DNA of 64,000 bases from Tenacibaculum lutimaris (GCF_003610735.1 NZ_RAQM01000008.1:62001-126000), one strand, 5' to 3'; shown: positions 26,016-33,796, counted from the first letter of the stretch. Numbers and translations: made by a program. Notes: generated by a model from the sequence alone, not told the origin.

Positions 26016-26830
26016 TCTTTTTCATGAATAATGTTTAAATAACTGATACTTTCTTTTCGTAAAACATCAATTACTTTAAAAATATTCCCATCTCTGTATA
26101 ACTTTTCGATGCCTTTAGAATTACAGTATTCTAAAAAATGTAAGTACTTGTCTTTAGGAATTTTTAATTCCAGAAAGAAGAAGTAGCTACCAAATTCAGA
26201 GAGTAGCATTTTAGGGAAATTTTCTTTATAGCTGATTTCTTTTCTTACTTTTCTTTTGTTTTCAGAATATTTATCTTTTCCCAAGCTAACTCCACCACCA
26301 ATGCCTGCAAATTTAGCTGTCGGATCAGTCGTTTTTCTAGCATTGGGTGCTTTCATTCTATCAATTTCATCAATAGGCATAATAACAGGGGCTTGAAAAT
26401 TAATCATAGAAAAATCGATAGCCTTTTTAGCTTTATCCATCCCAATATCTTTAGGAATTTGTTTAGCATCTATAGCAATAGAACCTATTAAGTTGTGTTT
26501 TTTTACTTCTATTTCATCTAGTTCAATAGCTATTTTTTTAAGTTTTATTTTATGTTCTTCAATTCCAAAATGGGTCGTTTCAACTTTAATGATTTTCGTT
26601 TCGTAGCCTACGAATGAGATTTGTAAAGAGTCGTTTGGTTTTGCTAAAATCCTAAATCCTCCATTATCATTAGTAAAAGTACCTTGTTTCGTATTTAAAT
26701 TGATGATATGCGCATTGGGTACAGATGCTATTTCATCGTGGACAGATGCATATAAGAATTTTCGTTTTTCTTGTGCAGTTATTTGTAAGGTAAGTAATAA
26801 AAGTAAAGTGATGGGTAGTTGTTTGATCAT
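26012..26830 (-). CDS. CarboxypepD_reg-like secreted protein, paralogue 3
   Basis: A 272-residue protein with a signal peptide ('MIKQLPITLLLLLTLQITAQ') and the same beta-sandwich N-domain as paralogue 2. Its C-terminal module ('FFLELKIPKDKYLHFLEYCN', 'SKGIEKLYRDGNIFKVIDVL') matches paralogue 1. Between them is a variable linker with 'SMINFQAPVIMPIDEIDRMK'. It overlaps paralogue 2 by four bases and starts 4 bases after paralogue 4 ends, so these three genes are tightly coupled. Confidence 0.82.
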   Translation of the reverse strand: MIKQLPITLLLLLTLQITAQEKRKFLYASVHDEIASVPNAHIINLNTKQGTFTNDNGGFRILAKPNDSLQISFVGYETKIIKVETTHFGIEEHKIKLKKIAIELDEIEVKKHNLIGSIAIDAKQIPKDIGMDKAKKAIDFSMINFQAPVIMPIDEIDRMKAPNARKTTDPTAKFAGIGGGVSLGKDKYSENKRKVRKEISYKENFPKMLLSEFGSYFFFLELKIPKDKYLHFLEYCNSKGIEKLYRDGNIFKVIDVLRKESISYLNIIHEKE

Positions 26831-26834
26831 GCAA

Positions 26835-27608
26835 TTATTTTTGAGTGAGTCTTATATGTTCATTTTCTAATAGGTAAGGAGAGTGTTTACTGTTTTCAAT
26901 TAAAACGGAAGTTAATTCAAGAACTTTGTCTTTTCTATACAGATTGATAATACCTTTTGAAATACAACTTTCTAAAAATGAATTAATATGTTCTTCTTTA
27001 ATTTTTAGTTGTCTTATAAAAAAGCCATCTGTATAATGTTTTCGGATGTTAGCTATGTTTTGATCTTCTACTTTTAGTTTTTTAAGTAATTTTTTCTTTT
27101 TATTATTTCCATTAAGGGCATTTACAAGTCCAGAGAGCCCTATAGTTATTCCCGATTCAATTTTTACTGTTTTATCATCTTTGGGTTTTACATTGGCATA
27201 GGGGAGTTTTAAGGTCTTTGCATTAACAACCGGAGCATTAGCAAGAATATCTTGATCAATTTCTAAAATATTTTTTTGTTTTTCCAATACCACTTCATCA
27301 AGCATATGTGTTTTACTGTCAACATAAATAACTATGTTTTTAGCTTTTATATTTTCTTTACTTACTGTAATTTCCTTGTACTCTAAATTTAGATGAGAAA
27401 TTAATAAGATGTTATTTTCTTCTGCCAAAATTTCAAATTGCCCGTTTTCGTTAGAAATAGCTCCGAGAGTTAATTTTTTGTTGATGATGTGTACATCTTG
27501 CGTAGGAATACTATCAATAAAAACAGTCCCTTTAATAATTTTAGTAGGATTTTGTGCATGAACTACACAAGAAAATATAGTAAAAAAAATAAGTAAAAAG
27601 TTTCTCAT
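26835..27608 (-). CDS. CarboxypepD_reg-like secreted protein, paralogue 4 (first gene of the run)
   Basis: A 257-residue protein with a signal peptide ('MRNFLLIFFTIFSCVVHAQ'). The N-domain is more divergent than in paralogues 1-3 ('IKGTVFIDSIPTQDVHIINK', 'GAISNENGQFEILAEENNIL') but has the same pattern. The C-terminal half ('VVNAKTLKLPYANVKP', 'LVNALNGNNKKKKLLKKLKV', 'QLKIKEEHINSFLESCISKG') is the type also carried by paralogue 2. It is the first gene of the six-gene minus-strand run and is divergent from pepE with a 135-base gap that must hold the promoter. Confidence 0.78.
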   Translation of the reverse strand: MRNFLLIFFTIFSCVVHAQNPTKIIKGTVFIDSIPTQDVHIINKKLTLGAISNENGQFEILAEENNILLISHLNLEYKEITVSKENIKAKNIVIYVDSKTHMLDEVVLEKQKNILEIDQDILANAPVVNAKTLKLPYANVKPKDDKTVKIESGITIGLSGLVNALNGNNKKKKLLKKLKVEDQNIANIRKHYTDGFFIRQLKIKEEHINSFLESCISKGIINLYRKDKVLELTSVLIENSKHSPYLLENEHIRLTQK

Positions 27609-27743
27609 ATCACAAATAAACCACCTACTTGTCTTAAAAATGTTTTAATGACATGGTAAATTTTTGTTAATTTGAAAAACAAAAGCACTAATTGTTCTTT
27701 CAAAATTTAGTGCTGATACTAAGAATAATAGCATTTATAACAA

Positions 27744-28454
27744 ATGAAAAAACTTATCGTAGCAAGTACATCTACAGTACACGGAAGTGGATATTTAGCA
27801 TATATATTACCAACGTTGACAGACTTTTTTAAAGAAGTATCTACAATTTTATTTATTCCGTATGCACGCGCAAGTGGTAAAACGTATGATGAGTATACTG
27901 AAATAGCTCGAAATACTTTTGCTACTATTGATAAAGAAGTAGTAGGGATACATGAGTTTGACAATCCGAAGGAAGCTGTTTTACAAGCTGAAGCAATTTT
28001 TACAGGAGGAGGTAATACGTTTGAACTGGTAAACCAATTATATAAAAATGATATACTTCCAGATTTAACAACGGCAGTTGAAAATGGAACTCCGTATTTA
28101 GGTACCAGTGCAGGTAGTAATATTTGTGGGGTAACTATGATGAATACTAACGATATGCCTATTGTGTATCCGCCAAGTTTTAAAACCTTAGGGTTTATTC
28201 CGTTTAACATCAATGCACATTATTTAGATCCGAACCCAGATTCTACGCATATGGGAGAAACTAGAGAAACTCGTATTAAAGAGTATCATATTTTTAACGA
28301 AACGTCTGTACTAGGGTTACGTGAAGGTAGTTGGTTAGAAGTTAATGGAAATTCAATTGTATTACGAGGAAATTATACAGCGCGTTTATTTCAACAAAAC
28401 AAAGAAGCTGTAGAGTTAGAAAGTGATAAAGAAATTAGCCAGTATTTTAACTAA
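27744..28454 (+). CDS. pepE: dipeptidase E (alpha-aspartyl dipeptidase)
   Basis: A 236-residue peptidase of family S51, which cleaves Asp-Xaa dipeptides in the cytoplasm. It has 'AIFTGGGNTFELVNQLYK', the nucleophile elbow 'LGTSAGSNICG' (catalytic Ser near residue 122), and 'FIPFNINAHYLDPNPDSTHM' containing the catalytic His region. The length fits the family (about 230). It is divergent from the CarboxypepD_reg run and ends at a perfect bidirectional terminator. Confidence 0.95.
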   Translation: MKKLIVASTSTVHGSGYLAYILPTLTDFFKEVSTILFIPYARASGKTYDEYTEIARNTFATIDKEVVGIHEFDNPKEAVLQAEAIFTGGGNTFELVNQLYKNDILPDLTTAVENGTPYLGTSAGSNICGVTMMNTNDMPIVYPPSFKTLGFIPFNINAHYLDPNPDSTHMGETRETRIKEYHIFNETSVLGLREGSWLEVNGNSIVLRGNYTARLFQQNKEAVELESDKEISQYFN

Positions 28455-28455
28455 A

Positions 28456-28496
28456 AACAAGAGGCTTTTAATTGAAAAAATTAAAAGCCTCTTGTT
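28456..28496. terminator. bidirectional intrinsic terminator
   Basis: An 18-bp perfect stem (28456-28473 with 28479-28496) and a 5-nt loop lie between pepE (plus) and the convergent lipoprotein gene (minus). Confidence 0.88.
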
Positions 28497-28506
28497 AATA
28501 TTGTTA

Positions 28507-28974
28507 TTAATCCTTTAAAAGAGCAATTTTTTCATTTACCTTGTCCATAAATTCATGAAGGTATTCGGGAACGTTGTTTTTATCTTGGTCTATTCTCCAA
28601 CTTTTTACATTACCATTTTCTGAATACTGAATAAATAATCCGCCTCCATCTGTGCAATCTGGACATCCGAAAAAAGTTTCATCCTGGTTCATAAGTTGAT
28701 TAGGGAAAAAGTTTATTAAGTCTTTTGTTTGCTCAAACTTATTATCATTTAATTGAATGAATTCCATATTGAGTCCACTATAGTCATCAATGGTATCTTC
28801 GTAAAGTGAGCTATTAGTTATTTTGAATGTTTCAACACAATCTTCTCCGCCACACATCCCGTAAAAATGACCAAAAACTAGATAATTCTGTTCATTTATA
28901 TCTGTTTCGTTAAGGTCACTACTACAAGAGAATAAAATTCCGATAACTGATAAAACTAGTATTATTTTTTTCAT
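28507..28974 (-). CDS. lipoprotein of unknown function
   Basis: A 155-residue lipoprotein; the signal 'MKKIILVLSVIGILFSC' ends in a good lipobox (ILFSC). The mature part contains 'FGHFYGMCGGEDCVETF' and, later, 'ETFFGCPDCTDGGGLFIQY', so four Cys occur in two pairs that could bind a metal or form disulphides. No family is recognised, although small lipoproteins with a 'GxCGGEDC' segment occur in this phylum. It is the last gene of the minus-strand accessory group before pepE. Confidence 0.72.
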   Translation of the reverse strand: MKKIILVLSVIGILFSCSSDLNETDINEQNYLVFGHFYGMCGGEDCVETFKITNSSLYEDTIDDYSGLNMEFIQLNDNKFEQTKDLINFFPNQLMNQDETFFGCPDCTDGGGLFIQYSENGNVKSWRIDQDKNNVPEYLHEFMDKVNEKIALLKD

Positions 28975-29069
28975 TTTTTTTGCTTATTTACATATAAGAT
29001 GTTGTAATATTGATTTGGTTGCGTCAAATTATTTGTTTTTTATACATAAAGAACTTTATTATTATATAT

Positions 29070-29105
29070 GAGTTGGTATATTAATTATTTCTTATTAAAT
29101 TCAAT
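29070..29105 (+). repeat. short direct repeat, copy 1 (fused form)
   Basis: Bases 29070-29093 match 32125-32148 at 23 of 24 positions, and 29090-29105 match 32214-32229 at 16 of 16. In this copy the two blocks overlap by TCTT; in copy 2 they are 65 bases apart and each includes TCTT. It runs through the end of the esterase gene. Confidence 0.65.
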
Positions 29106-30318
29106 TGTTTTTTTTAAATGCTTCAATTTCTTTAAGGTAACTTATTCGATCAGATTTCGAGATAGATTTGTCATTATTAATGAGCTCAATCGACCTATTA
29201 AAAAACTGAAGTCCCTTTTCATAATCTTTTCGAGTCATATAGATTTCTCCTATCCAACTGAAATAGCTAAAATCTTCAGGGTATTTTTCTATTGCTTTTA
29301 ATATAATTTCTAGCGTAAAATTTAGTTTTTTATCACCATATATACGATCATAATCATTGTAATATTCTGAGGCAATACTGTTGAAGAATAACTCAGACGG
29401 TTCTATTTTTAAATCTAATTCAGTTGAAATTGATGTATATAAATCTTGAAAATCATTCCATGGCACTTTATTTTTCGATGATTTTGCAAGTTTAAAGCAA
29501 AGATCTATTCTTCTGCCATAATCTTTGAAAATTTGACTTAACGAATTACTCACTGTAATTCCTGGGGTAAGATCATGAGCAACTTTATGTTTGAAGTATT
29601 TCCATTCCAGGTTTTTAGGTAGTTCTTTAGAATTTAAATAGTGATTTAAACTATCTACAGCTGATTCATGTAAGTCTCCGTATGCTTTTTCTCCAACAGA
29701 AAAAAAGTAAAAGTATTTATTGGGGCTTGAAGAAATTTTGTTCAAGAAAGTGTCAAACTGTTTTTGCTGCACCTTATCTCCAAAGTCGAAATTGGAAACA
29801 CTATTTGCTATTGTGCCATTAAAAAAATCAGGTTTCTTTGAAAGAGCATAAGAGGAAAAAATAGCCGTACGTGAATGTCCTATCAATAAATTAAAATTAG
29901 AAACAGGGTATTCTATTTTCAATTTATCATTCAACTCTTTACTAATAAACAATATCAAATCATCCGCTTTTCCACCATTTTCATTGGGAACGGTCCATGA
30001 AATTCTATTTTTACGAGAAAAAGTAATTCCAACAATAATTGCTTTGGGCATCCATTGTAACGAGCTTAAATAGTCAATAGTTTGTAGATTGTATGTATAG
30101 TTATTATGTAGCTGCTTGTCTAGAAGATATATAATAGGATATTTTGTATTTATTTGATTCTTGAACTCTTTAGGTAAGGTTATTTCCAGATTTACAGAAT
30201 CGTTTAATACTTCTGAATACAAATTTATATTCAAAGGTTTTTCGTAAGAAGTGAATTCTTGAGCCTTTGCATAGTAGTTTATAATCAGTAGTGAAAAAAA
30301 TATGAAACGTGTTTTCAT
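29101..30318 (-). CDS. secreted alpha/beta-hydrolase (esterase D/IroE-like) with C-terminal TPR-like region
   Basis: A 405-residue protein with a signal peptide ('FIFFSLLIINYYAKAQ'). Residues about 35-260 form a putative esterase of the Esterase_D family: 'KYPIIYLLDKQLHNNY' near the start, the nucleophile elbow 'LLIGHSRTAIFSSYAL' (Ser near 148) and a later His in 'YFKHKVAHDLTPG'. Family members hydrolyse siderophore esters or other acyl esters. The last 90 residues contain TPR-like helices ('FSYFSWIGEIYMTRKDYEKG'). The final codons lie in a short sequence repeated near the 3' end of the serine-hydrolase gene at 32.2 kb. The gene is part of an accessory stretch. Confidence 0.82.
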   Translation of the reverse strand: MKTRFIFFSLLIINYYAKAQEFTSYEKPLNINLYSEVLNDSVNLEITLPKEFKNQINTKYPIIYLLDKQLHNNYTYNLQTIDYLSSLQWMPKAIIVGITFSRKNRISWTVPNENGGKADDLILFISKELNDKLKIEYPVSNFNLLIGHSRTAIFSSYALSKKPDFFNGTIANSVSNFDFGDKVQQKQFDTFLNKISSSPNKYFYFFSVGEKAYGDLHESAVDSLNHYLNSKELPKNLEWKYFKHKVAHDLTPGITVSNSLSQIFKDYGRRIDLCFKLAKSSKNKVPWNDFQDLYTSISTELDLKIEPSELFFNSIASEYYNDYDRIYGDKKLNFTLEIILKAIEKYPEDFSYFSWIGEIYMTRKDYEKGLQFFNRSIELINNDKSISKSDRISYLKEIEAFKKNN

Positions 30319-30344
30319 TTATTGTTTTCTAATATTAAGTCTTC

Positions 30345-30466
30345 GTTTAATTTGTTATAAAGCATTTTAAGTAACTAATTTAGCAAATACAAACTGAATA
30401 GAAAATCCGCGAGGATTTTCAGAAGTAGGCGAGAACAAGCAATTACTTATAGCCAATGTTGGGCAT
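30345..30466 (-). repeat. attC-like structured site downstream of the TIR gene
   Basis: Read in the direction of the TIR gene this segment begins with ATGCCCAAC (30466-30458), 5 bases after the TIR stop, contains a perfect 8-bp hairpin (30401-30420, GAAAATCC and GGATTTTC) and short inner arms TAAGTAA/TTACTTA, and ends about 120 bases later at ATTAAAC (30351-30345) just before the esterase gene. The pairing of a RYYYAAC-like box with a GTTRRRY-like partner, with folded sequence between, resembles an integron attC site. The last box is degenerate. Nothing in this interval is coding. Confidence 0.4.
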
Positions 30467-30471
30467 AGTAT

Positions 30472-31920
30472 TTATAAATTATTCAATTCCACATATGCTT
30501 CTATTTGTTCATTTCGAGAATGAACTTGCATAGTATAATCTGTTGGCCATTCAGATATTGCCTTTTGTAATATGCTTTTGAATACATCTTCTGGAATATC
30601 CAAAGGTTTAAAAGTCTCAATATCCCTTTTCGCTTCTCTTTGTTCTTTTATACAATGTACTCGCATTGTATAATCATTAGGCCATTCCTTTTCACAATAA
30701 GATTTTATCTTATCATCATCTTTCTTTGAAGGACTATTATTCTTTTGTACTGTTTGCTTAATTGACGATTTACTTTCTTCAGCAGATGGAAGAAGCTCTT
30801 CTAAACAGTGCTTTACTAATAAGTCAATTTTCTCTTGATATACTGCTGGTGATTCACCTGTTATTTCTAATTCAGATTTTAGATCTGATATTAATTGTTG
30901 TAATTGAGCGGGTTCACAGCAATTTAAAGCATTAATTCCACTTAAAGGTCCTTTAAGAAGTTCACTCCCAAGCTCACTTGTGATTAAAGGTATCAGAGGT
31001 AAAGATGCTCCCCATCTTGCTCCTAATTCAAAAAGTACGTAGGCTGAATTAATACTTTTAGGTGAAATTAAACCTATTAGTATTTTGGAATCGTGTACTT
31101 CCTTCTTTAGTGTTTCATCTGTAGATGCACCGGCAGGAAGTCGGTAGCCATTTACACTTGTACATCTAATTTTAGAAGAACTTAAATTAAGAGATGTTTT
31201 AAGCAAGTCAATTAGCAGTTTTGCAGTATCTGCATCTTGACTGCTATGGCTAATAAATATATCCATAATCTTTTCAGTTTCTTTTTTACTAACAGTTTTA
31301 GAATTCTCTTCCCAAAATAACTTACCCTCTGAAGTTATTTTAGCTGATAATCCATCTTTAGTTCCTATAGCCTCCACGTAGCCATTATTTTCTAATATTT
31401 TTGTAATTCCTCTAGCCTCATCATAACTATCTAACTCTATTTGATTGAACTCAAAAATCATTTTGGTATCCCAAAGCCTATTTGTTTTTCGTAGAGAATA
31501 GAGTTTAGATAATAAAAATGTGGCCTTTTCATTTGTAGTTAGATTTGACCTTTCTTGCTCGAATGACTTTCCTAAAAATAAGGGGTCACTTAACTCCACT
31601 ATTTGAACTAAATATTCAATATTTCTAATTCTTTCTTTAATTCTACTATTTAGATTCTTGGTTTTTTGGTTTAGCGGAATTTCCATTCCGATATTGTAAC
31701 GATTTTCATATCTGATGAGATTTGAAAAATTTAAACCAATGTCTTCTGAAAAGACTGATTCAATGTAGGTGGCACAATTATCTTTGAGTTCGATAAACGA
31801 ACTTTCTAAATTTTCATATTCAGATGCATTCTTAACATTTTGCTTTGTCAACTTTTCTAGGTCATTCTTATAAGAATCAATTCGCTCTACAAATTCTGAA
31901 TATTGTATGTTTAACTTCAT
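30472..31920 (-). CDS. TIR-domain protein with C-terminal 'EWPxDYxM' repeats
   Basis: A 482-residue soluble protein in three parts. Residues 1-215 are helical, beginning with a coiled coil and including a winged-helix-like stretch ('LLSKLYSLRKTNRLWDTKMI'). Residues about 217-350 are a TIR domain: 'MDIFISHSSQDADTAKLLID', 'GYRLPAGASTDETLKKEV', 'SKILIGLISPKSINSAYVLF' and 'ELGARWG', whose Glu is at the position of the NADase catalytic residue. Residues about 405-482 hold two copies of a 26-residue motif ('EKEWPNDYTMRVHCIKEQRE' and 'ISEWPTDYTMQVHSRNEQIE'). Bacterial TIR proteins often act in antiphage NAD+ depletion, but no partner gene is adjacent. It is bounded by a 9-bp inverted repeat (30458-30466 and 31933-31941). 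Confidence 0.82.
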   Translation of the reverse strand: MKLNIQYSEFVERIDSYKNDLEKLTKQNVKNASEYENLESSFIELKDNCATYIESVFSEDIGLNFSNLIRYENRYNIGMEIPLNQKTKNLNSRIKERIRNIEYLVQIVELSDPLFLGKSFEQERSNLTTNEKATFLLSKLYSLRKTNRLWDTKMIFEFNQIELDSYDEARGITKILENNGYVEAIGTKDGLSAKITSEGKLFWEENSKTVSKKETEKIMDIFISHSSQDADTAKLLIDLLKTSLNLSSSKIRCTSVNGYRLPAGASTDETLKKEVHDSKILIGLISPKSINSAYVLFELGARWGASLPLIPLITSELGSELLKGPLSGINALNCCEPAQLQQLISDLKSELEITGESPAVYQEKIDLLVKHCLEELLPSAEESKSSIKQTVQKNNSPSKKDDDKIKSYCEKEWPNDYTMRVHCIKEQREAKRDIETFKPLDIPEDVFKSILQKAISEWPTDYTMQVHSRNEQIEAYVELNNL

Positions 31921-31932
31921 TTAGTTCATATT

Positions 31933-32001
31933 ATGCCCAACTCGTTATATGCCAAACTTTAGTTGTTTTATCCGGAGAATAGTATGGGATATATAAAGTT
32001 T
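31933..32001 (-). repeat. attC-like boundary upstream of the TIR gene
   Basis: ATGCCCAAC (31933-31941), the inverse of GTTGGGCAT at 30458-30466, lies 12 bases before the TIR start. It adjoins an inverted pair AAACTTTA (31954-31961) and TAAAGTTT (31994-32001). In the TIR direction the order is inner arms, then GTTGGGC, then gene, which is the order expected at the leading edge of an integron-type cassette. The rest of 31921-32205 contains no gene. Confidence 0.4.
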
Positions 32002-32087
32002 AAGCAATTTTATTTCTGTTTTTATAGCATTAGCAAGATAGAATAAAATTTGTAATTTAAAATAGTTTTTGAGTACAAATCATAAAA

Positions 32088-32115
32088 AAAAGACCACTTA
32101 AAAGTAGTCTTTTTA
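32088..32115 (-). terminator. probable terminator of the serine hydrolase gene
   Basis: A stem of about 12 bp with one wobble (AAAAAGACCACTT against AAGTAGTCTTTTT) with a T-run on the minus strand, about 90 bases beyond the stop at 32206. Confidence 0.7.
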
Positions 32116-32124
32116 ATTATAGAA

Positions 32125-32229
32125 GAGTTGGTATATTAATTGTTTCTTGTCTTAGTAAATAAGTCAAATAGGGTGTTTTTAAGTTAAAGGTGAACTCACG
32201 CAAGTTTAATGTGTCTTATTAAATTCAAT
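32125..32229 (+). repeat. short direct repeat, copy 2 (two blocks)
   Basis: Block 1 (32125-32148) and block 2 (32214-32229) match the fused sequence at 29070-29105. A deletion between the TCTT at 32145-32148 and the TCTT at 32214-32217 would give copy 1 exactly. Block 2 codes for the last residues of the serine hydrolase. Confidence 0.65.
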
Positions 32230-33678
32230 AGGTTTTTTTTGAGAGTACATTTTTAATGATGTAATTTTTCCTTTAACATTATTCATAAATTGGATATCAA
32301 ATTGAGGGTTAAATAGGTCTTTAAACTCTTTAGTAGGCTTTAAGAAAAATGAATTATAGTTTAAATGTTCCAACTGAAATTTATAGGTAGGTAAAATAGC
32401 ATATAGTTTATCCTTTTCTTTTACAATTTCTATCTTTCCAAACCCTTTAGCCTCATAAGTACCACAGAATGAATTTAAAGAATGGGTTGGCATTTTATCC
32501 TTATTAAATTGCTTATAAGGCAGAGGCTTATATATTTCTTTTACTTTAACAGGATAGTTAGCTCCTGGGGTAATATTAAATAATCTTCTTGTAATAGTGT
32601 CCACTATCATATAAGGTAAGAGAGAGTTATCTTGGTTGGTTAAAACCACAATTCCTATGTTTTCAAAAGGAAATAGTGCCAGATCTGAACTAAACCCGTA
32701 GGTATTACCTCCGTGTTCAACTCTAAAACGTCCGTAGCTAGATCGTAGACGCCATCCAAAACCTTCTCCGAATAAAAAAGCGTCTTTTTCATAATTTCCT
32801 TCGTTACTATTTTGAAGAGTTGTTGCTTTCTTTATATACTCTTTAGGAATGATTTGAGAGTTTTTATATACGCCGTTGTTTAACCAAGTTAATATCCAAT
32901 TAGACATATCATTTACAGTACTCTTAATAGCACCTGCAGCATTAATGGTGTTAAATTCTTCGAAGGTTACTTTCTCAATTTCTCCTTTATATATACCATA
33001 AGGTAAAGAGTAATTAGACGTTTTTTTCATTTTATCTAATATGGTATATGAATTAGTCATTTCTAGTGGAGTAAATATCTTTTCTTTAATATTGGTTTCC
33101 CAACTATCTCCTGTAACTTGTTCAATAATTGTTCCTGCAAGGGTGTATGCCATATTACTATAGGTAAAACTATTTTTTACTTCAGCTTCAGGTTTTAAAT
33201 ATTTGAGACGTTGTACCATCTTTAATCTGTTTTTCTCTGGAAAGAATATTTGTGTAGTTCCTTGGTTTCCTATTCCGCTTTTATGGCTTAAAAGGTCTTC
33301 AATGGTTATTAAATTGTTCATGGTCTCGTTATAAAACTCAAAATTTGGAAGATAAAATGCTGGTTTGTTTTTTAGAGATACTTGATTTTTAGATGCTAAA
33401 ATACCTAAAACAGATCCTGTAAATGATTTAGTAACTGAACCAATAGGGAAAAGAGTATTGGTAGTAACAGGTAGTTTATTTTCTAAATCTCTGTAGCCAA
33501 ATCCTTTTGAGTATATCACTTTGTTATTCTTAACTACAGCCACAGATACCCCGACTGCCTTGTATTTTTTCATCAATTGATTAATCTCACTTTCAATATC
33601 CTTTAGTTCTTTTGGTGTTTGTTGACTAAAGCAGAATTGAATAGATATTATTAATATCAGCGTGTTAATAAACTTCAT
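32206..33678 (-). CDS. secreted serine hydrolase (class C beta-lactamase-like)
   Basis: A 490-residue protein with a signal peptide ('FINTLILIISIQFCFSQ'). It has the three active-site motifs of the beta-lactamase/transpeptidase-like family S12: SVTK within 'PIGSVTKSFTG' (residues about 79-82), the Tyr motif in 'FTYSNMAYTLAG', and HGG in 'RVEHGGNTYGF'. The C-terminal 120 residues form a separate beta-rich domain. Most members in this phylum are esterases, D-aminopeptidases or of unknown substrate, and few are true beta-lactamases. It lies 118 bases downstream of a membrane AraC regulator gene on the same strand, with palindromes in the gap. Confidence 0.88.
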   Translation of the reverse strand: MKFINTLILIISIQFCFSQQTPKELKDIESEINQLMKKYKAVGVSVAVVKNNKVIYSKGFGYRDLENKLPVTTNTLFPIGSVTKSFTGSVLGILASKNQVSLKNKPAFYLPNFEFYNETMNNLITIEDLLSHKSGIGNQGTTQIFFPEKNRLKMVQRLKYLKPEAEVKNSFTYSNMAYTLAGTIIEQVTGDSWETNIKEKIFTPLEMTNSYTILDKMKKTSNYSLPYGIYKGEIEKVTFEEFNTINAAGAIKSTVNDMSNWILTWLNNGVYKNSQIIPKEYIKKATTLQNSNEGNYEKDAFLFGEGFGWRLRSSYGRFRVEHGGNTYGFSSDLALFPFENIGIVVLTNQDNSLLPYMIVDTITRRLFNITPGANYPVKVKEIYKPLPYKQFNKDKMPTHSLNSFCGTYEAKGFGKIEIVKEKDKLYAILPTYKFQLEHLNYNSFFLKPTKEFKDLFNPQFDIQFMNNVKGKITSLKMYSQKKPIEFNKTH

Positions 33679-33719
33679 GTTTGTACAGTTTTAATTTGAG
33701 GCAAATATGAATTATTACG

Positions 33720-33752
33720 CGTTTATAAACGTCCGAGTAAAGAAAGTCGGAC
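33720..33752. promoter_or_regulatory. two adjacent dyads upstream of the serine hydrolase
   Basis: CGTTTATAAACG (33720-33731) is a perfect 12-bp palindrome. It abuts a second dyad, GTCCGA (33731-33736) with TCGGAC (33747-33752). A -7-like CATATTTG (one mismatch to TAnnTTTG) lies at 33702-33709 on the minus strand, so the first palindrome falls near the -33 region. An operator for the neighbouring AraC-type regulator is a reasonable guess. Confidence 0.35.
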
Positions 33753-33796
33753 TCATTTTTATGTAAAAAAGAGTACAATTAAAAGTAATACCAAGT

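Noticed and set aside
24330..27608. TonB-dependent receptor or SusCD utilisation locus
   Set aside because: The CarboxypepD_reg domain is shared with SusC-type receptors, but each protein is only about 260 residues and has no plug or barrel, and no SusD gene is present.
29068..29301. 77-codon open frame on the plus strand
   Set aside because: It is antisense to the TPR-like end of the esterase and consists of AT-driven Phe/Ile/Leu runs.
30472..31920. Thoeris, CBASS or short-Argonaute system around the TIR gene
   Set aside because: Neither neighbour (an esterase and a serine hydrolase) is a known partner in these systems; only a stand-alone TIR protein can be supported.
32206..33678. Antibiotic-resistance class C beta-lactamase
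   Set aside because: The SxxK, Tyr and HGG motifs place it in the broad S12 family, but its length, C-terminal domain and general distribution fit an esterase or peptidase better. No resistance claim is justified.
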